Shown one piece after another: positions 51,789-60,467 of a stretch of 64,000 nt of DNA. The stretch is from Faecalibacterium duncaniae (GTDB lineage Bacteria > Bacillota > Clostridia > Oscillospirales > Ruminococcaceae). A model generated the notes under the pieces. The model was not told the DNA's origin. It worked only from the letters and a program-made list of their open reading frames with translations, and ran no database searches. The DNA lies in assembly GCF_010509575.1 (NCBI RefSeq), contig NZ_CP048437.1, positions 2,294,001 to 2,358,000 of the forward strand. The letters are read 5' to 3'. Numbering within the stretch: position 1 is the stretch's first letter; the number at the start of each line of letters is the position of its first letter. Position numbers and translations under genes: made by a program.

Positions 51789-53375
51789 TCAGCGGGCGAC
51801 AACGTACTTGTGCAGGGTCTTGCGGACTGCGCCGTTGCCAGCGTACAGCTCCTTGACCATGCCCTCGATCTGCTCACCCAGGCCGACCTCGTACAGGTCA
51901 ACACCGAACACATCGGCACGGCTGTACAGGTTCTTCAGGCAGCTGAAGTCCTGCTCGCCTTCCTTGACTTCCAGAGGAGCCACGATGGCCTGCAGCTCAG
52001 CCAGCATCGGATCGGGAGAGATCTCGAAGGCCTTGCCGTTGTCATCAATGCCCTTCAGGTAGCGGGCATAACCTGCCAGCACCAGGGGGATCAGCACCAG
52101 GTTGGACTTGTCCAGACCGCGTGCCTGATATGCCTTGATGGTCTCGCCGAAGCGGATGGCCAGCTTCTGAGAGGTATCGGTAGCGATACGCTGGGGAGCA
52201 TCGGGCATGAAGGGGTTGGGCAGGCGGCGGTTGATGACAGCACCGATGAACTCGTAGGGGTTCAGGACACCGGGATCAACGACCACGGGCATTGCCTCGA
52301 TATAACCGATCTTCTGGATGAAGGAGCGCAGATCCTCGTCGGCCATCTCGGCGCTGATGAGGGTGTAATTCAGCATGCAGCCGTAGATGGACATTGCGGT
52401 GTGCAGGGGGTTCAGGCAGGTGCACACCTTCATCTTCTCGATCTTGTCAACGGTCTCGCGGTCGCAGTACAGCACACCGCCCAGCTCCAGCGGAGGACGG
52501 CCGTTGGTGTAGTGATCCTCGATGCACAGGTACTGGGTCTCCTCTGCGTTGACAAAGGGAGCAGTAAAGGTGTGCTTCTCGGTCACGATGGTGTAGTTGT
52601 CCTCAAAGCCATCCTTGGCCAGCATCTCCTGGACCTTTGCATCGGGACGGGGAGTGATCTTGTCGATCATGCTCCAGGGGAAGGTGATCTTGGTCTCGTC
52701 CTGAACGTATGCCAGGAACTCAGCGGGAACCAGACCCTGCTCGACCCACTTGGAAGCGTAGGCGTGGACAGCGCTCTTGACCTTGTCGCCGTTGTGCGAG
52801 CAGTTATCCATGCTCTGAACGGTCAGGGGCAGCTTGCCGGCCTTGAAGCGCTCGTACAGCAGAGCGGTGACCTTGCCCATGGCCAGAACGGGGGTCAGGC
52901 CGCGCTCCAGGTCAGCAGGAGCAACGCCGTAGCCCTTCTCGGTGATGGTGAAAGAGATCATCTGCAGGCTGGGGTTCTGGAAGATCTCGACCAGACGAGC
53001 CCAATCCTCGCCGAAGGAGTAATCAGCCTTCAGGCTCTCAGTCACAGAAGCGATGACCTTCTTCTCGATGTCGCCGGTGGACTTCAGGCAGACCAGCAGG
53101 CTCAGGTTGTCGTAGGGCTGGTAAGCCTTGTCGATGATCTCGTAGTCAAAGCTCTCAGCAACAATGACACCGCGGTCATACTTGCCGCTGTTCAGGGCCT
53201 CATTCAGGATGGCAGCGGGGAAGGCACGGAAGATATTGCCTGCGCCGAAGTGCACCCAGGTGGGCTCTGCGTGGGTCTTGGCCTTGACAGCCTCCACGTC
53301 AAACTTGGGCAGCTCGTAGCCCTTTTCTGCCCACTCGGCGGACAGATTGCCGTTCTTGATATCAGACAGCTTCAT
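51789..53375 (-). CDS. uxuB: Fructuronate reductase / mannitol dehydrogenase family
   Basis: 528 residues. NAD-binding start WVHFGAGNIFRAFPAAILNE, SMDNCSHNGDKVKSAVHAYA and KVCTCLNPLHTAMSIYG (the family Lys-Asn-His region), then MPVVVDPGVLNPYEFIGAVI and a helical C-terminal domain. Position next to uxuA assigns it as D-mannonate oxidoreductase, which reduces D-fructuronate to D-mannonate. It is about 40 residues longer than E. coli UxuB, as in many gut Clostridia. Starts 8 bases after uxuA. Confidence 0.88.
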   Translation of the reverse strand: MKLSDIKNGNLSAEWAEKGYELPKFDVEAVKAKTHAEPTWVHFGAGNIFRAFPAAILNEALNSGKYDRGVIVAESFDYEIIDKAYQPYDNLSLLVCLKSTGDIEKKVIASVTESLKADYSFGEDWARLVEIFQNPSLQMISFTITEKGYGVAPADLERGLTPVLAMGKVTALLYERFKAGKLPLTVQSMDNCSHNGDKVKSAVHAYASKWVEQGLVPAEFLAYVQDETKITFPWSMIDKITPRPDAKVQEMLAKDGFEDNYTIVTEKHTFTAPFVNAEETQYLCIEDHYTNGRPPLELGGVLYCDRETVDKIEKMKVCTCLNPLHTAMSIYGCMLNYTLISAEMADEDLRSFIQKIGYIEAMPVVVDPGVLNPYEFIGAVINRRLPNPFMPDAPQRIATDTSQKLAIRFGETIKAYQARGLDKSNLVLIPLVLAGYARYLKGIDDNGKAFEISPDPMLAELQAIVAPLEVKEGEQDFSCLKNLYSRADVFGVDLYEVGLGEQIEGMVKELYAGNGAVRKTLHKYVVAR

Positions 53376-53383
53376 AATAGTAC

Positions 53384-54484
53384 TCAGCCTTTCTTTTTCT
53401 CTTCATCCAGACGGTCCAGCAGGTCCCAGACACCCAGCATGTACTGGATACCCAGAGCACGGTCATACTTGCCGTAACCGGGGCGGCAGTTGCCGGGGCC
53501 TTCCTCCCACAGCTGACGGCCGTGGTCGGGGCGGATATAGCCCTCGTAGCCGCAGTCATGGTAGGCGCGCAGGATCTCGATGATGCCGGTCTCGCCGCAG
53601 CAGTCGCGGTGAGCAGCCTCGGAGAAGTCGCCATTGGGGAAGTGGTGGATGTTGCGGATGTGAGCAAATGCAATGCGGTCGCAGTGCTTGCGGACGATCT
53701 CAGCAACGTTGTTGTTGGGGTTTGCGTTCAGGCTGCCGGAGCACAGGGTCAAGCAGTTGTACTCGTCGTCCACCATGCTCAGGAAGCGGTCGATGCTCTC
53801 AGCATCCACCAGCAGGCGGGGCAGGCCGAAGATATCCCAAGGGGGATCGTCCATGTGGATGGCCATCTTGATGTCGCACTCGCGGCAGGTGGGCATCAGA
53901 GCCTCCAGGAAGTACTTCAGGTTCTCCCACAGCTTTTCCTTGGTGACAGGGGCATAGGCCTTGAACAGCTCGTCCAGCTTTGCCATACGCTCGGGCTCCC
54001 AGCCGGGGAAGGTCATGTTGTACTTCTCGGTGAAGCCCAGGATGTAGTCGGCCATGGCCTTGTAATCGTCCTGGATCATGTCCTTCTGGTAGAACAGAGC
54101 AGTGGAGCCGTCGCCGACGGGGTGGAACAGGTCGGTACGGGTCCAGTCAAAGATGGGCATGAAGTTGTAGCAGATGACCTTGACACCGAACTTGGACAGG
54201 TTGCGGATGCACTGCTTGTAGTTCTCGATGTACTTGTCGCGGGTGGGCAGGCCGATCTTGATGTCATCGTGGACATTGACAGACTCGACCACGTCCATGT
54301 CGAAGCCGTAGGCGTGGATCTGATCGGCGACCTTCTGGATCTCGTCGATCTCCCAGATCTCACCGGGCATCTTGTTGTGCAGTGCCCAGACGATGCTGGT
54401 CACGCCGGGAATCTGCTTGATGTCGTTGAGGGTGATGGGATCGTTGCCCTCACCGTACCAACGCCAACCCATTTTCATAGGCAT
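53384..54484 (-). CDS. uxuA: Mannonate dehydratase
   Basis: 366 residues from ATG 54484 (AAGGAGG upstream). UxuA signatures: MKMGWRWYGEGNDPITLNDI, GVTSIVWALHNKMPGEIW, VKVICYNFMPIFDWTRTDL, KMAIHMDDPPWDIFGLPRLL and GCGYEGYIRPDHGRQLW-like C-terminal metal site (YIRPDHGRQLWEE). It removes water from D-mannonate giving 2-keto-3-deoxygluconate (KDG). The promoter at 54557-54585 carries a candidate GntR box. Confidence 0.96.
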   Translation of the reverse strand: MPMKMGWRWYGEGNDPITLNDIKQIPGVTSIVWALHNKMPGEIWEIDEIQKVADQIHAYGFDMDVVESVNVHDDIKIGLPTRDKYIENYKQCIRNLSKFGVKVICYNFMPIFDWTRTDLFHPVGDGSTALFYQKDMIQDDYKAMADYILGFTEKYNMTFPGWEPERMAKLDELFKAYAPVTKEKLWENLKYFLEALMPTCRECDIKMAIHMDDPPWDIFGLPRLLVDAESIDRFLSMVDDEYNCLTLCSGSLNANPNNNVAEIVRKHCDRIAFAHIRNIHHFPNGDFSEAAHRDCCGETGIIEILRAYHDCGYEGYIRPDHGRQLWEEGPGNCRPGYGKYDRALGIQYMLGVWDLLDRLDEEKKKG

Positions 54485-54556
54485 AGTGGGTTCCTCCTTG
54501 TTTGTTGCTTTGCTTCTTAAATGCCGCGGCGGATGCCGTGGCACATTCTTGCTTAT

Positions 54557-54585
54557 ATTCTAATATATCAGTTTCAAATTGGCAA
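54557..54585 (-). promoter_or_regulatory. uxuA promoter with candidate GntR operator
   Basis: Minus strand -35 TTGCCA (54580-54585), 17-base spacer, -10 TAGAAT (54557-54562). ACTGATATATTA (reverse of 54561-54572) lies in spacer and -10 and matches 11 of 12 positions of the palindrome at the gntR gene. Confidence 0.65.
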
Positions 54586-54710
54586 TTGACGTTTTGACAA
54601 GTTTTGATGTTTTTTCTTGTATACTTTACACAAAGAAACGGCCACACATGGGATTTTGCCCCCATCCGGCCGCAAAATACACGCCTTTGGCAGTTTGACG
54701 AAAGGAATTT

Positions 54711-55397
54711 TTACCAGGTATCGCCGTTGCCGATAAAATAATCCGGGTGGGCGGCACGGGCCTGATCCACACTGAGCTTATACCGGTGCAGATGTTCACT
54801 CAGCGCCCGGCTCACATCCTCCTCCGTGCCGTGGAGCACAGCCTCCAGGATGCGGGTGTGGGCACCACAGACCGATTTGTTCTCATCCGTCTGCAGGCTG
54901 AACTTACGCAGCCGCTCAATGTGCTGAAAGGTGGAGAGCATGTGGTCAAAGTGTACCTCCATGCCGCAGAGCTCAAAGGCGCGGCGGTGGAAGGCGTTGT
55001 CCAGATCCAGCATCCGGGTCTCGCGGTTTTCAGCCTCCGGGTGGCTTTCCAGCACACGGTACTGCTCGATCAGCAGCCGGTAGGCTCTCTCCTGCTCGCC
55101 GGTCAGGCGGCCCCGGATATGGTTCAGAAGCTCTTTTTCCAGCGTGAAGCGCGCAAACTGCTCCATCTCCATCAGCTCCAGATCAATGGGGGCCACATAG
55201 GTGCCGCTCTGGGGCTTGATGGTCACCATGTGGGCAATGTTGAGCATGATCAGCGCTTCCCGCATGGGGGTGCGGCTGATGCCCAGTTCCTGGGCCAGCT
55301 CGTGGTCGTTCAGTTCATCCCCGGGTTTGAGCTCCATGGTGATGATCCGGCTGCGGATGGTTTCGTAGGCTGCCTCGCGGGCGCTCCGAACTGCCAT
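54711..55397 (-). CDS. GntR/FadR-family regulator of hexuronate genes
   Basis: 228 residues from ATG 55397 (AAAGGAG 11 bases upstream; a further upstream ATG lies next to the palindrome without RBS). N-terminal winged helix: AYETIRSRIITMELKPGDEL, HELAQELGISRTPMREALIM; C-terminal FCD ligand domain with LDLDNAFHRRAFELCG and AHTRILEAVLHG and the His ligands of a metal/uronate site. It lies upstream of uxuAB on the same strand. Predicted to repress uxuAB and itself until a uronate intermediate binds. Confidence 0.88.
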   Translation of the reverse strand: MAVRSAREAAYETIRSRIITMELKPGDELNDHELAQELGISRTPMREALIMLNIAHMVTIKPQSGTYVAPIDLELMEMEQFARFTLEKELLNHIRGRLTGEQERAYRLLIEQYRVLESHPEAENRETRMLDLDNAFHRRAFELCGMEVHFDHMLSTFQHIERLRKFSLQTDENKSVCGAHTRILEAVLHGTEEDVSRALSEHLHRYKLSVDQARAAHPDYFIGNGDTW

Positions 55398-55447
55398 ACT
55401 GTCTTCGCTCCTTTTGTGCTTCTGCACGCCTGTTTTCTTTGCCATTT

Positions 55448-55488
55448 ACTGATATATCAGTCTCGATTGTATTGTACCCCACACGCTT
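55448..55488 (-). promoter_or_regulatory. gntR promoter with palindromic operator ACTGATATATCAGT
   Basis: Perfect 14-bp palindrome at 55448-55461, downstream of -10 TACAAT and -35 TTGACG (18-base spacer). Its place around the transcription start suits autorepression. Confidence 0.68.
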
Positions 55489-55534
55489 TGTCCGCGTCAA
55501 TTGGGAAACTGCCAAAATTAGAAACTTTTTCTTG

Positions 55535-56179
55535 TCAATCCTGCCGCTTTTTCCACGGGCCGTAAAGGATCACGCCCCACACAGCCGCCAGCGCCAGACC
55601 GCAGACCACATCAATGATGGAATGCTGCTTGGTGAGCACGGTGGAGGCGCAGATGAGCGCTGCCCACACCCAGGCCGCTGCTTTGAGCCAGGGGCGCTGC
55701 TTTGTCAGCGTGCTGCCCGAAAAGGCAATGGCCATGCAGGCCGTGCTCTGGCAGTGGATAGAGGGGCAGACATTGACCGAGGCATCCGCTTTCCAAATGA
55801 GCTGCATCAAAGTCATGGCAAAATTCTCCCGGCCGATGGCTTCCGCCGTGGGGCGGATGTCAAGGCCGTTGGGCAGTACCATATAAATAATGAGGCAGAA
55901 CGTCATACCCGAAAACATCATCAGGCAGAGCTTGTCATAACTGGCGGTGTCGAACCACCACAGCAGAGCCGTAACCGCCGCCAGCAGCACGAACCAGCTG
56001 CAGTACGGGAAAATGAACCACTCGTTGAAGGGAATGAGGTCATCCACCGGGGAGTGGATGATGTATTTGGGGTCCGTGATGGTCAGATCCAGCCAGAAGA
56101 ACCAGATGAGGTAGACCACCCAGTAAGCCTGATACCACAGGTGGGGCTTGAGCCGCGTGCGCAGAGTCTTTGCGTTCAT
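55535..56179 (-). CDS. PAP2-family membrane phosphatase
   Basis: 214 residues, six hydrophobic segments. Motifs of PAP2/inositolphosphorylceramide-type enzymes: CPSIHCQST (general acid His) and STVLTKQHSIIDVVCG (second His and Asp); the usual first Lys/Arg motif is not clear, only RPTAEAIGRENF. Likely dephosphorylates a lipid phosphate such as undecaprenyl pyrophosphate or phosphatidate on the outer membrane face. Monocistronic and divergent from the HAD gene. Confidence 0.82.
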   Translation of the reverse strand: MNAKTLRTRLKPHLWYQAYWVVYLIWFFWLDLTITDPKYIIHSPVDDLIPFNEWFIFPYCSWFVLLAAVTALLWWFDTASYDKLCLMMFSGMTFCLIIYMVLPNGLDIRPTAEAIGRENFAMTLMQLIWKADASVNVCPSIHCQSTACMAIAFSGSTLTKQRPWLKAAAWVWAALICASTVLTKQHSIIDVVCGLALAAVWGVILYGPWKKRQD

Positions 56180-56280
56180 ATTCTTTTCTCCTATAAAATC
56201 ACTCGCCGCATAGCGAATATTTTAACACAGAACCGGCGCTTGCGCAAATATTCTTTATAGGATAAAATAAGGGTATCAGT

Positions 56281-56347
56281 CTCTCCGTCACCTATCGCGG
56301 CAGCTCCCCTGGCAGGGGAGCCATGTTTATGCTGCTGCCGGAGAGGT
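56281..56347. repeat. Interspersed GC-rich repeat (copy 6)
   Basis: CTCTCCGTCACC ... GGCAGCTCCCCTGGCAGGGGAGCC ... GCTGCCGGAGAGG between the PAP2 and HAD genes; its outer ends are complementary. Confidence 0.65.
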
Positions 56348-56368
56348 TCTTAAATCAAAGGAGAAACT

Positions 56369-57274
56369 ATGTCACCTTCTACCCCCATCCGTCTTGTCGC
56401 CCTTGATCTGGACGGCACCCTGCTCAATTCCCAGAGCCAGATCTCCCCCCGCACCCGGCAGGCCATTGCCGATGCCGTCGGGCGCGGGGTCATCGTGCTG
56501 CCCTGCACCGGGCGGCCCCTTGCCAGCCTGCCGCCGTTGGTGGCGCAGCTGCCCGGCATCCGGTACGCCATCACCGCCAACGGTGCCGCTGTCTGGGATA
56601 TGGGCACAGACCCGCTGGGTGCCGTATACAGCCGTTACTCCGATGCGGCCCGGCGTCCGACCCATGAACCGGTTCTGCTGGAGCGTCATTGTTTGCCCCC
56701 GGAAACCGCCCGGGAAGTGTTTGCCCTCTACCGGGAATATCATGGCCCACTGAGCATTTTTTCGGACGGGCGCTCTTATTTGGACGGTACCGGTATGGCC
56801 CTGTTTCAGAACCGTCATATCCAGCGCCATTCCACCGAGGCCAGACAGCCGGACGATGGCCGTACCCATGTTGTGCGGGATCTGGACGAATGGATGAGCC
56901 GCCACGCCCACGAAGTGGAAAAATTCTGTATGTTCTTCGACAGCATCGAGATTGCACAGGCCGCTCTCGTCCGTTTCCGGGCGTTTCCCGGCATCGAGGC
57001 CGTACAGGGTGCCCCGGACAATGTAGAGGTCACCGCCGCAGGGGTGGACAAGGGTACCGCCCTGCTGGCTCTGGCCGACCGGCTCGGCATCCCCCGGGAG
57101 GCCACCCTTGCCATCGGCGACAGCGACAACGACCGTGCCATGCTGGCCCGGGCCGGTGTGGCCGCCGTGATGGCCAACGCCCTGCCCGAGATCCGGGCAC
57201 TGGGGGATATCGTCAGCACCCGCGACAACGACCACGACGGCGTTGCAGAGCTGTTTGAGCGGCTCGGGCTGTGA
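56369..57274 (+). CDS. Cof-type HAD-IIB hydrolase
   Basis: 301 residues. Catalytic Asp motif ALDLDGTLLNSQSQIS, CTGRPLASL (motif II), and GDSDNDRAMLARAG (motif IV) with the Lys of GVDKGTALLALADRLG. The C2B cap lies between about 85 and 200. Such enzymes remove phosphate from sugar phosphates or flavin precursors. RBS AAAGGAG precedes ATG 56369. Lies before the KDPG aldolase on the same strand, but separated by 174 bases with a promoter. Confidence 0.9.
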   Translation: MSPSTPIRLVALDLDGTLLNSQSQISPRTRQAIADAVGRGVIVLPCTGRPLASLPPLVAQLPGIRYAITANGAAVWDMGTDPLGAVYSRYSDAARRPTHEPVLLERHCLPPETAREVFALYREYHGPLSIFSDGRSYLDGTGMALFQNRHIQRHSTEARQPDDGRTHVVRDLDEWMSRHAHEVEKFCMFFDSIEIAQAALVRFRAFPGIEAVQGAPDNVEVTAAGVDKGTALLALADRLGIPREATLAIGDSDNDRAMLARAGVAAVMANALPEIRALGDIVSTRDNDHDGVAELFERLGL

Positions 57275-57337
57275 CCGTTGGGCATTTTTGTGCAATGTAT
57301 ACAAGCTCTTATGCAAAACATTGTGCTTGTTGAGCAT

Positions 57338-57366
57338 TACCAAAAGCGGCCGGGTCGTTTATACTA
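57338..57366 (+). promoter_or_regulatory. Promoter of the aldolase-kdgK-kduID operon
   Basis: -35 TTACCA (57338-57343), 17-base spacer, -10 TATACT (57361-57366). No ACTGATATATCAGT-like box is visible here, so control may differ from uxuAB. Confidence 0.55.
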
Positions 57367-57448
57367 ATACTGTGAACGTATGGTGGGGAGAGTGTGCCCA
57401 TCCGGCCCTGCCCCGCCCTGAGTGTCAAATAAAAAGGAGAAATGCGTT

Positions 57449-58411
57449 ATGAATCCCATCGTTGAAAAGGTCTATCAGATCGGCATTATCCCTGTTATCG
57501 CCTTCAACAGCGTAGACGAGGCCCTGCCCCTGTGCAAGGCTCTGGCCGAGGGCGGTCTGCCCGCAGCCGAGGTCACCTTCCGCACTGCATGTGCTGAGGA
57601 GTGCATCCGCAAGATCCACGAAGAGATGCCCGAGATGCTGCTGGGTGCAGGCACTGTCCTGACCTGCGAGCAGGCTGACCGTGCAATGGCAGCTGGTGCT
57701 TCCTTCATCGTTGCTCCCGGCTTTGACCCCGAGGTCTGCAAGCACGTGATCGACAAGGGCGGCATTATGATGCCCGGTACCGCTTCTGCCGGCGAGATGC
57801 AGCAGGCTATGAACATGGGCTGCGAGGCCCTGAAGTTCTTCCCCGCTGAGGCAAACGGCGGTGTCGGTATGCTGAAGAACATCGGCGCTGCCCTGAAGGG
57901 CGCACGCTGGATGTGCACCGGCGGTGTCAACGCAAAGAACGTCAACGATTACCTGGGCTACGACCAGATCTTCGCTGTCGGCGGCACCTGGATGTGCAAG
58001 AGCGATGTCATCAAGGCTGGCGACTGGGCAAAGATCACCGCTCAGAGCAAGGAAGCCGTTGACACCATGCTGGGCCTGCGCCTGCACCATATCGGCATCA
58101 ACACCGGCAACGAAGAAGAGGCCATGAAGGTCGCCACCCTGCTGGGCGGTCTGCTGAACATGAAGGTCGCTCCCGGCAACTCCAGCATCTTTGTGGGCAA
58201 CAAGGAATTCGAGATCATGAAGAAGCCCGGCCGCGGCACCAATGGCCACATTGCCATCGCCTGCAACAACGTTGACCGTGCCATCTATCACCTGTCTCAG
58301 CGCGGCGTGAAGTTCGATCTGGACAGCAAGAATGTCAAGAACGGCAAGACCATTGCCTGCTACTTTGCTGACGAGATCGCCGGCTTTGCAATGCACCTGG
58401 TCCAGGCCTGA
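57449..58411 (+). CDS. KDPG aldolase fused to a VOC (glyoxalase-fold) domain
   Basis: 320 residues from ATG 57449 (AAAAAGGAG upstream). Residues 1-205 are Eda-like: IIPVIAFNSVDEAL, E41/R45 in AAEVTFRTA, LLGAGTV, and Schiff-base K129 in ALKFFPAE. Normal KDPG aldolases end near residue 210; here residues 211-320 form a VOC domain (LRLHHIGINTGNEEEAMKVA; FVGNKEFEIMKKPGRG; NGHIAIACNNVDRAIYHLS; FAMHLVQA). The aldolase splits 2-keto-3-deoxy-6-phosphogluconate to pyruvate and glyceraldehyde-3-phosphate. The VOC part might act on a side product or on substrate tautomer; its function is unknown. First gene of the operon with kdgK, kduI and kduD. Confidence 0.88.
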   Translation: MNPIVEKVYQIGIIPVIAFNSVDEALPLCKALAEGGLPAAEVTFRTACAEECIRKIHEEMPEMLLGAGTVLTCEQADRAMAAGASFIVAPGFDPEVCKHVIDKGGIMMPGTASAGEMQQAMNMGCEALKFFPAEANGGVGMLKNIGAALKGARWMCTGGVNAKNVNDYLGYDQIFAVGGTWMCKSDVIKAGDWAKITAQSKEAVDTMLGLRLHHIGINTGNEEEAMKVATLLGGLLNMKVAPGNSSIFVGNKEFEIMKKPGRGTNGHIAIACNNVDRAIYHLSQRGVKFDLDSKNVKNGKTIACYFADEIAGFAMHLVQA

Positions 58412-58436
58412 GTTCCTGAGCATTTTCACGGCGTTT

Positions 58437-58465
58437 CCCGCCGCACCGGTCCACCCTGCGGCGGG
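58437..58465 (+). terminator. Stem-loop between aldolase and kdgK (attenuator-like)
   Basis: CCCGCCGCA (58437-58445) pairs with TGCGGCGGG (58457-58465), without a U run, so it is probably a stabiliser or weak attenuator. Confidence 0.5.
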
Positions 58466-58504
58466 TGATATAAAACACATCTGATTATAAAGGAGAACAC
58501 CACA

Positions 58505-59530
58505 ATGAAAGTCGTTACTTTTGGCGAACTGATGGTCCGTCTGCAGCCGTTCAACTATGAGCGCTTTGTCCAGGCTAACAGCCTGGAGTTCACCTTCGGC
58601 GGCGGCGAGGCCAACGTTGCTGTTTCTCTGGCCAACTACGGCCTGGACGCAGCTTTCGTCACTAAGCTGCCCGCACACGCCATCGGTCAGGCCGCTGTCA
58701 ACAGCCTGCGCCGCTACGGCGTTGACACCAGCATGATCACCCGTGGCGGTGACCGCGTTGGTATCTACTACAACGAGAAGGGCGCTTCTCAGCGTGGTTC
58801 TGTCTGCATCTACGACCGTGCCAACAGCGCAATCCAGCTGGCACAGCCTTCCGATTTCGATTGGGAGAAGATCTTCGAGGGCGTGGATTGGTTCCACTTC
58901 ACCGGCATCACCCCGGCTCTGGGCGAGAACGTTGTCGAGATCTGCCGCGAGGCCTGCAAGGCTGCTAAGGCTCACGGCGTGAAGATCAGCTGCGACCTGA
59001 ACTACCGCGGCAAGCTGTGGACCCGTGAGCAGGCTCGTGCTGCCATGACCGATCTGTGCCAGTACGTTGATGTCTGCATCTCCAACGAGGAGGATGCAAA
59101 GGACGTGTTCGGCATCGAGGCCGAGGCTACCGATATCTACGGCGGCAAGCTGAATGCTGAGGGCTACAAGAGCGTTGCCAAGCAGCTGGCTGACAAGTTC
59201 CACTTCGAGAAGGTTGCTATCACCCTGCGTGAGAGCCACAGCGCATTCGACAACGGCTGGAGCGCTATGCTGTACGACGTTGCTTCCAACGAGTACTGCT
59301 TCTCCAAGAAGTACGACCTGCACATCATCGACCGCGTTGGCGGCGGTGACTCCTTCGGCGGCGGCCTGATCTACAGCCTGCTGACCGGCAAGAGCACTCA
59401 GGAAGCTGTTGAGTTCGCTGTTGCTGCTTCTGCTCTGAAGCACTCCATCGAGGGCGACTACAACATGATGACCGTGTCCGAGGTCGAGAAGCTGGCTGGC
59501 GGCGACGGTTCCGGCCGTATCCAGCGCTAA
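58505..59530 (+). CDS. kdgK: 2-keto-3-deoxygluconate kinase (PfkB family)
   Basis: 341 residues. PfkB features: FGELMVRLQP, FGGGEANVAVSLANYGLDAA (substrate-binding Gly-rich loop), SCDLNYRGKLW, SNEEDAKDVFG and DRVGGGDSFGGGLIYSLL with the catalytic Asp. It phosphorylates KDG to KDPG for the aldolase upstream. RBS AAAGGAG. Codon usage is strongly biased to preferred codons, as for its neighbours. Confidence 0.93.
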   Translation: MKVVTFGELMVRLQPFNYERFVQANSLEFTFGGGEANVAVSLANYGLDAAFVTKLPAHAIGQAAVNSLRRYGVDTSMITRGGDRVGIYYNEKGASQRGSVCIYDRANSAIQLAQPSDFDWEKIFEGVDWFHFTGITPALGENVVEICREACKAAKAHGVKISCDLNYRGKLWTREQARAAMTDLCQYVDVCISNEEDAKDVFGIEAEATDIYGGKLNAEGYKSVAKQLADKFHFEKVAITLRESHSAFDNGWSAMLYDVASNEYCFSKKYDLHIIDRVGGGDSFGGGLIYSLLTGKSTQEAVEFAVAASALKHSIEGDYNMMTVSEVEKLAGGDGSGRIQR

Positions 59531-59556
59531 GCAAGCGTTACAGGAGGTCGTCCGCA

Positions 59557-60405
59557 ATGGATATCCGTTATTCCTGCAACCAGAAGGATTTCAAGCGCTA
59601 TACCACCGAGGAAATGCGGGACGAGATGCTCATCACCGGCCTGTACAAGGCAGATGAAGTTGTTGCCGTGTACAGCCATGTGGACCGCATGGTCACGCTG
59701 GGCTGTATGCCGGTGCACGAGACCGTGTCCATCGACAAGGGCATCGACATCTGGGCAAACTTCGGCACCCATTATTTCCTGGAGCGCCGCGAGATCGGTA
59801 TGTTCAACATCGGCAAGGATTCCACCGGTATCGTGGTGGCCGACGGCGTGAAGTACGAGCTGGGCTACAAGGACTGCCTGTACATCACCCAGGGCACCAA
59901 GGAAGTGACCTTTGCTTCCGCCGATCCCGAGCATCCTGCCAAGTTCTATATGGTGTCTGCTCCGGCACACTGCGCTTACGAGACCCGCCTGATCAAGATG
60001 GCCGATGCAAATCATCGTCCTCTGGGCAGCGTGGAGACCTGCAACAAGCGCACCATCAATCAGTTCATCCACCCGGACGTGCTGAAGACCTGCCAGCTGA
60101 GCATGGGCATGACCGAGCTGGACCCCGGTTCCAACTGGAACACGATGCCCAGCCACACCCATGAGCGGCGGATGGAGATCTACACCTACTTTGAATTGCC
60201 CGAGGGGCAGGTGGTGTTCCACATGTGCGGTGAGCCTACCCAGACCCGCCATATCGTGATGCACAACGAGGATGCTGTCATCAGCCCCTCCTGGAGCATC
60301 CACAGTGGTGTCGGCACCTCGAACTATACGTTTATCTGGGCTATGGGCGGCGAGAACATGGAGTTTGACGACATGGACAACATCGCTACCACCGACCTGC
60401 GCTAA
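59557..60405 (+). CDS. kduI: 5-dehydro-4-deoxy-D-glucuronate isomerase
   Basis: 282 residues, the usual KduI length. Cupin zinc site MPSHTHERRMEIYTYFELPE with H/H/E and the later His in CGEPTQTRHIVMHNEDAVIS, plus the family N-terminus DIRYSCNQKDFKRYTTEEMR. It isomerises 5-keto-4-deoxyuronate (from unsaturated pectin or glycosaminoglycan units) to 2,5-diketo-3-deoxygluconate. AGGAGG lies 8 bases upstream, 26 bases after kdgK. Confidence 0.96.
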   Translation: MDIRYSCNQKDFKRYTTEEMRDEMLITGLYKADEVVAVYSHVDRMVTLGCMPVHETVSIDKGIDIWANFGTHYFLERREIGMFNIGKDSTGIVVADGVKYELGYKDCLYITQGTKEVTFASADPEHPAKFYMVSAPAHCAYETRLIKMADANHRPLGSVETCNKRTINQFIHPDVLKTCQLSMGMTELDPGSNWNTMPSHTHERRMEIYTYFELPEGQVVFHMCGEPTQTRHIVMHNEDAVISPSWSIHSGVGTSNYTFIWAMGGENMEFDDMDNIATTDLR

Positions 60406-60414
60406 GCACAAACC

Positions 60415-60449
60415 AGACCCCGCACCGGCAAACCGGCGCGGGGTCTTTC
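60415..60449 (+). terminator. Hairpin between kduI and kduD (terminator-like)
   Basis: AGACCCCGC (60415-60423) pairs with GCGGGGTCT (60438-60446) with an inner CCGG/CCGG pair and then TTTC. With kduD only 20 bases beyond, it probably lowers rather than stops kduD expression. Confidence 0.65.
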
Positions 60450-60467
60450 AGTAAAGGAGTTCTACTT

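Noticed and set aside
57300..57448. GntR operator in front of the aldolase operon
   Set aside because: TATACTAATACTG looks AT-rich but has no inverted ACTGAT/ATCAGT arms.
57425..59557. 710-aa open frame on the minus strand
   Set aside because: Shadow of the KDPG aldolase and kdgK; long only because of the strong codon bias of these genes.
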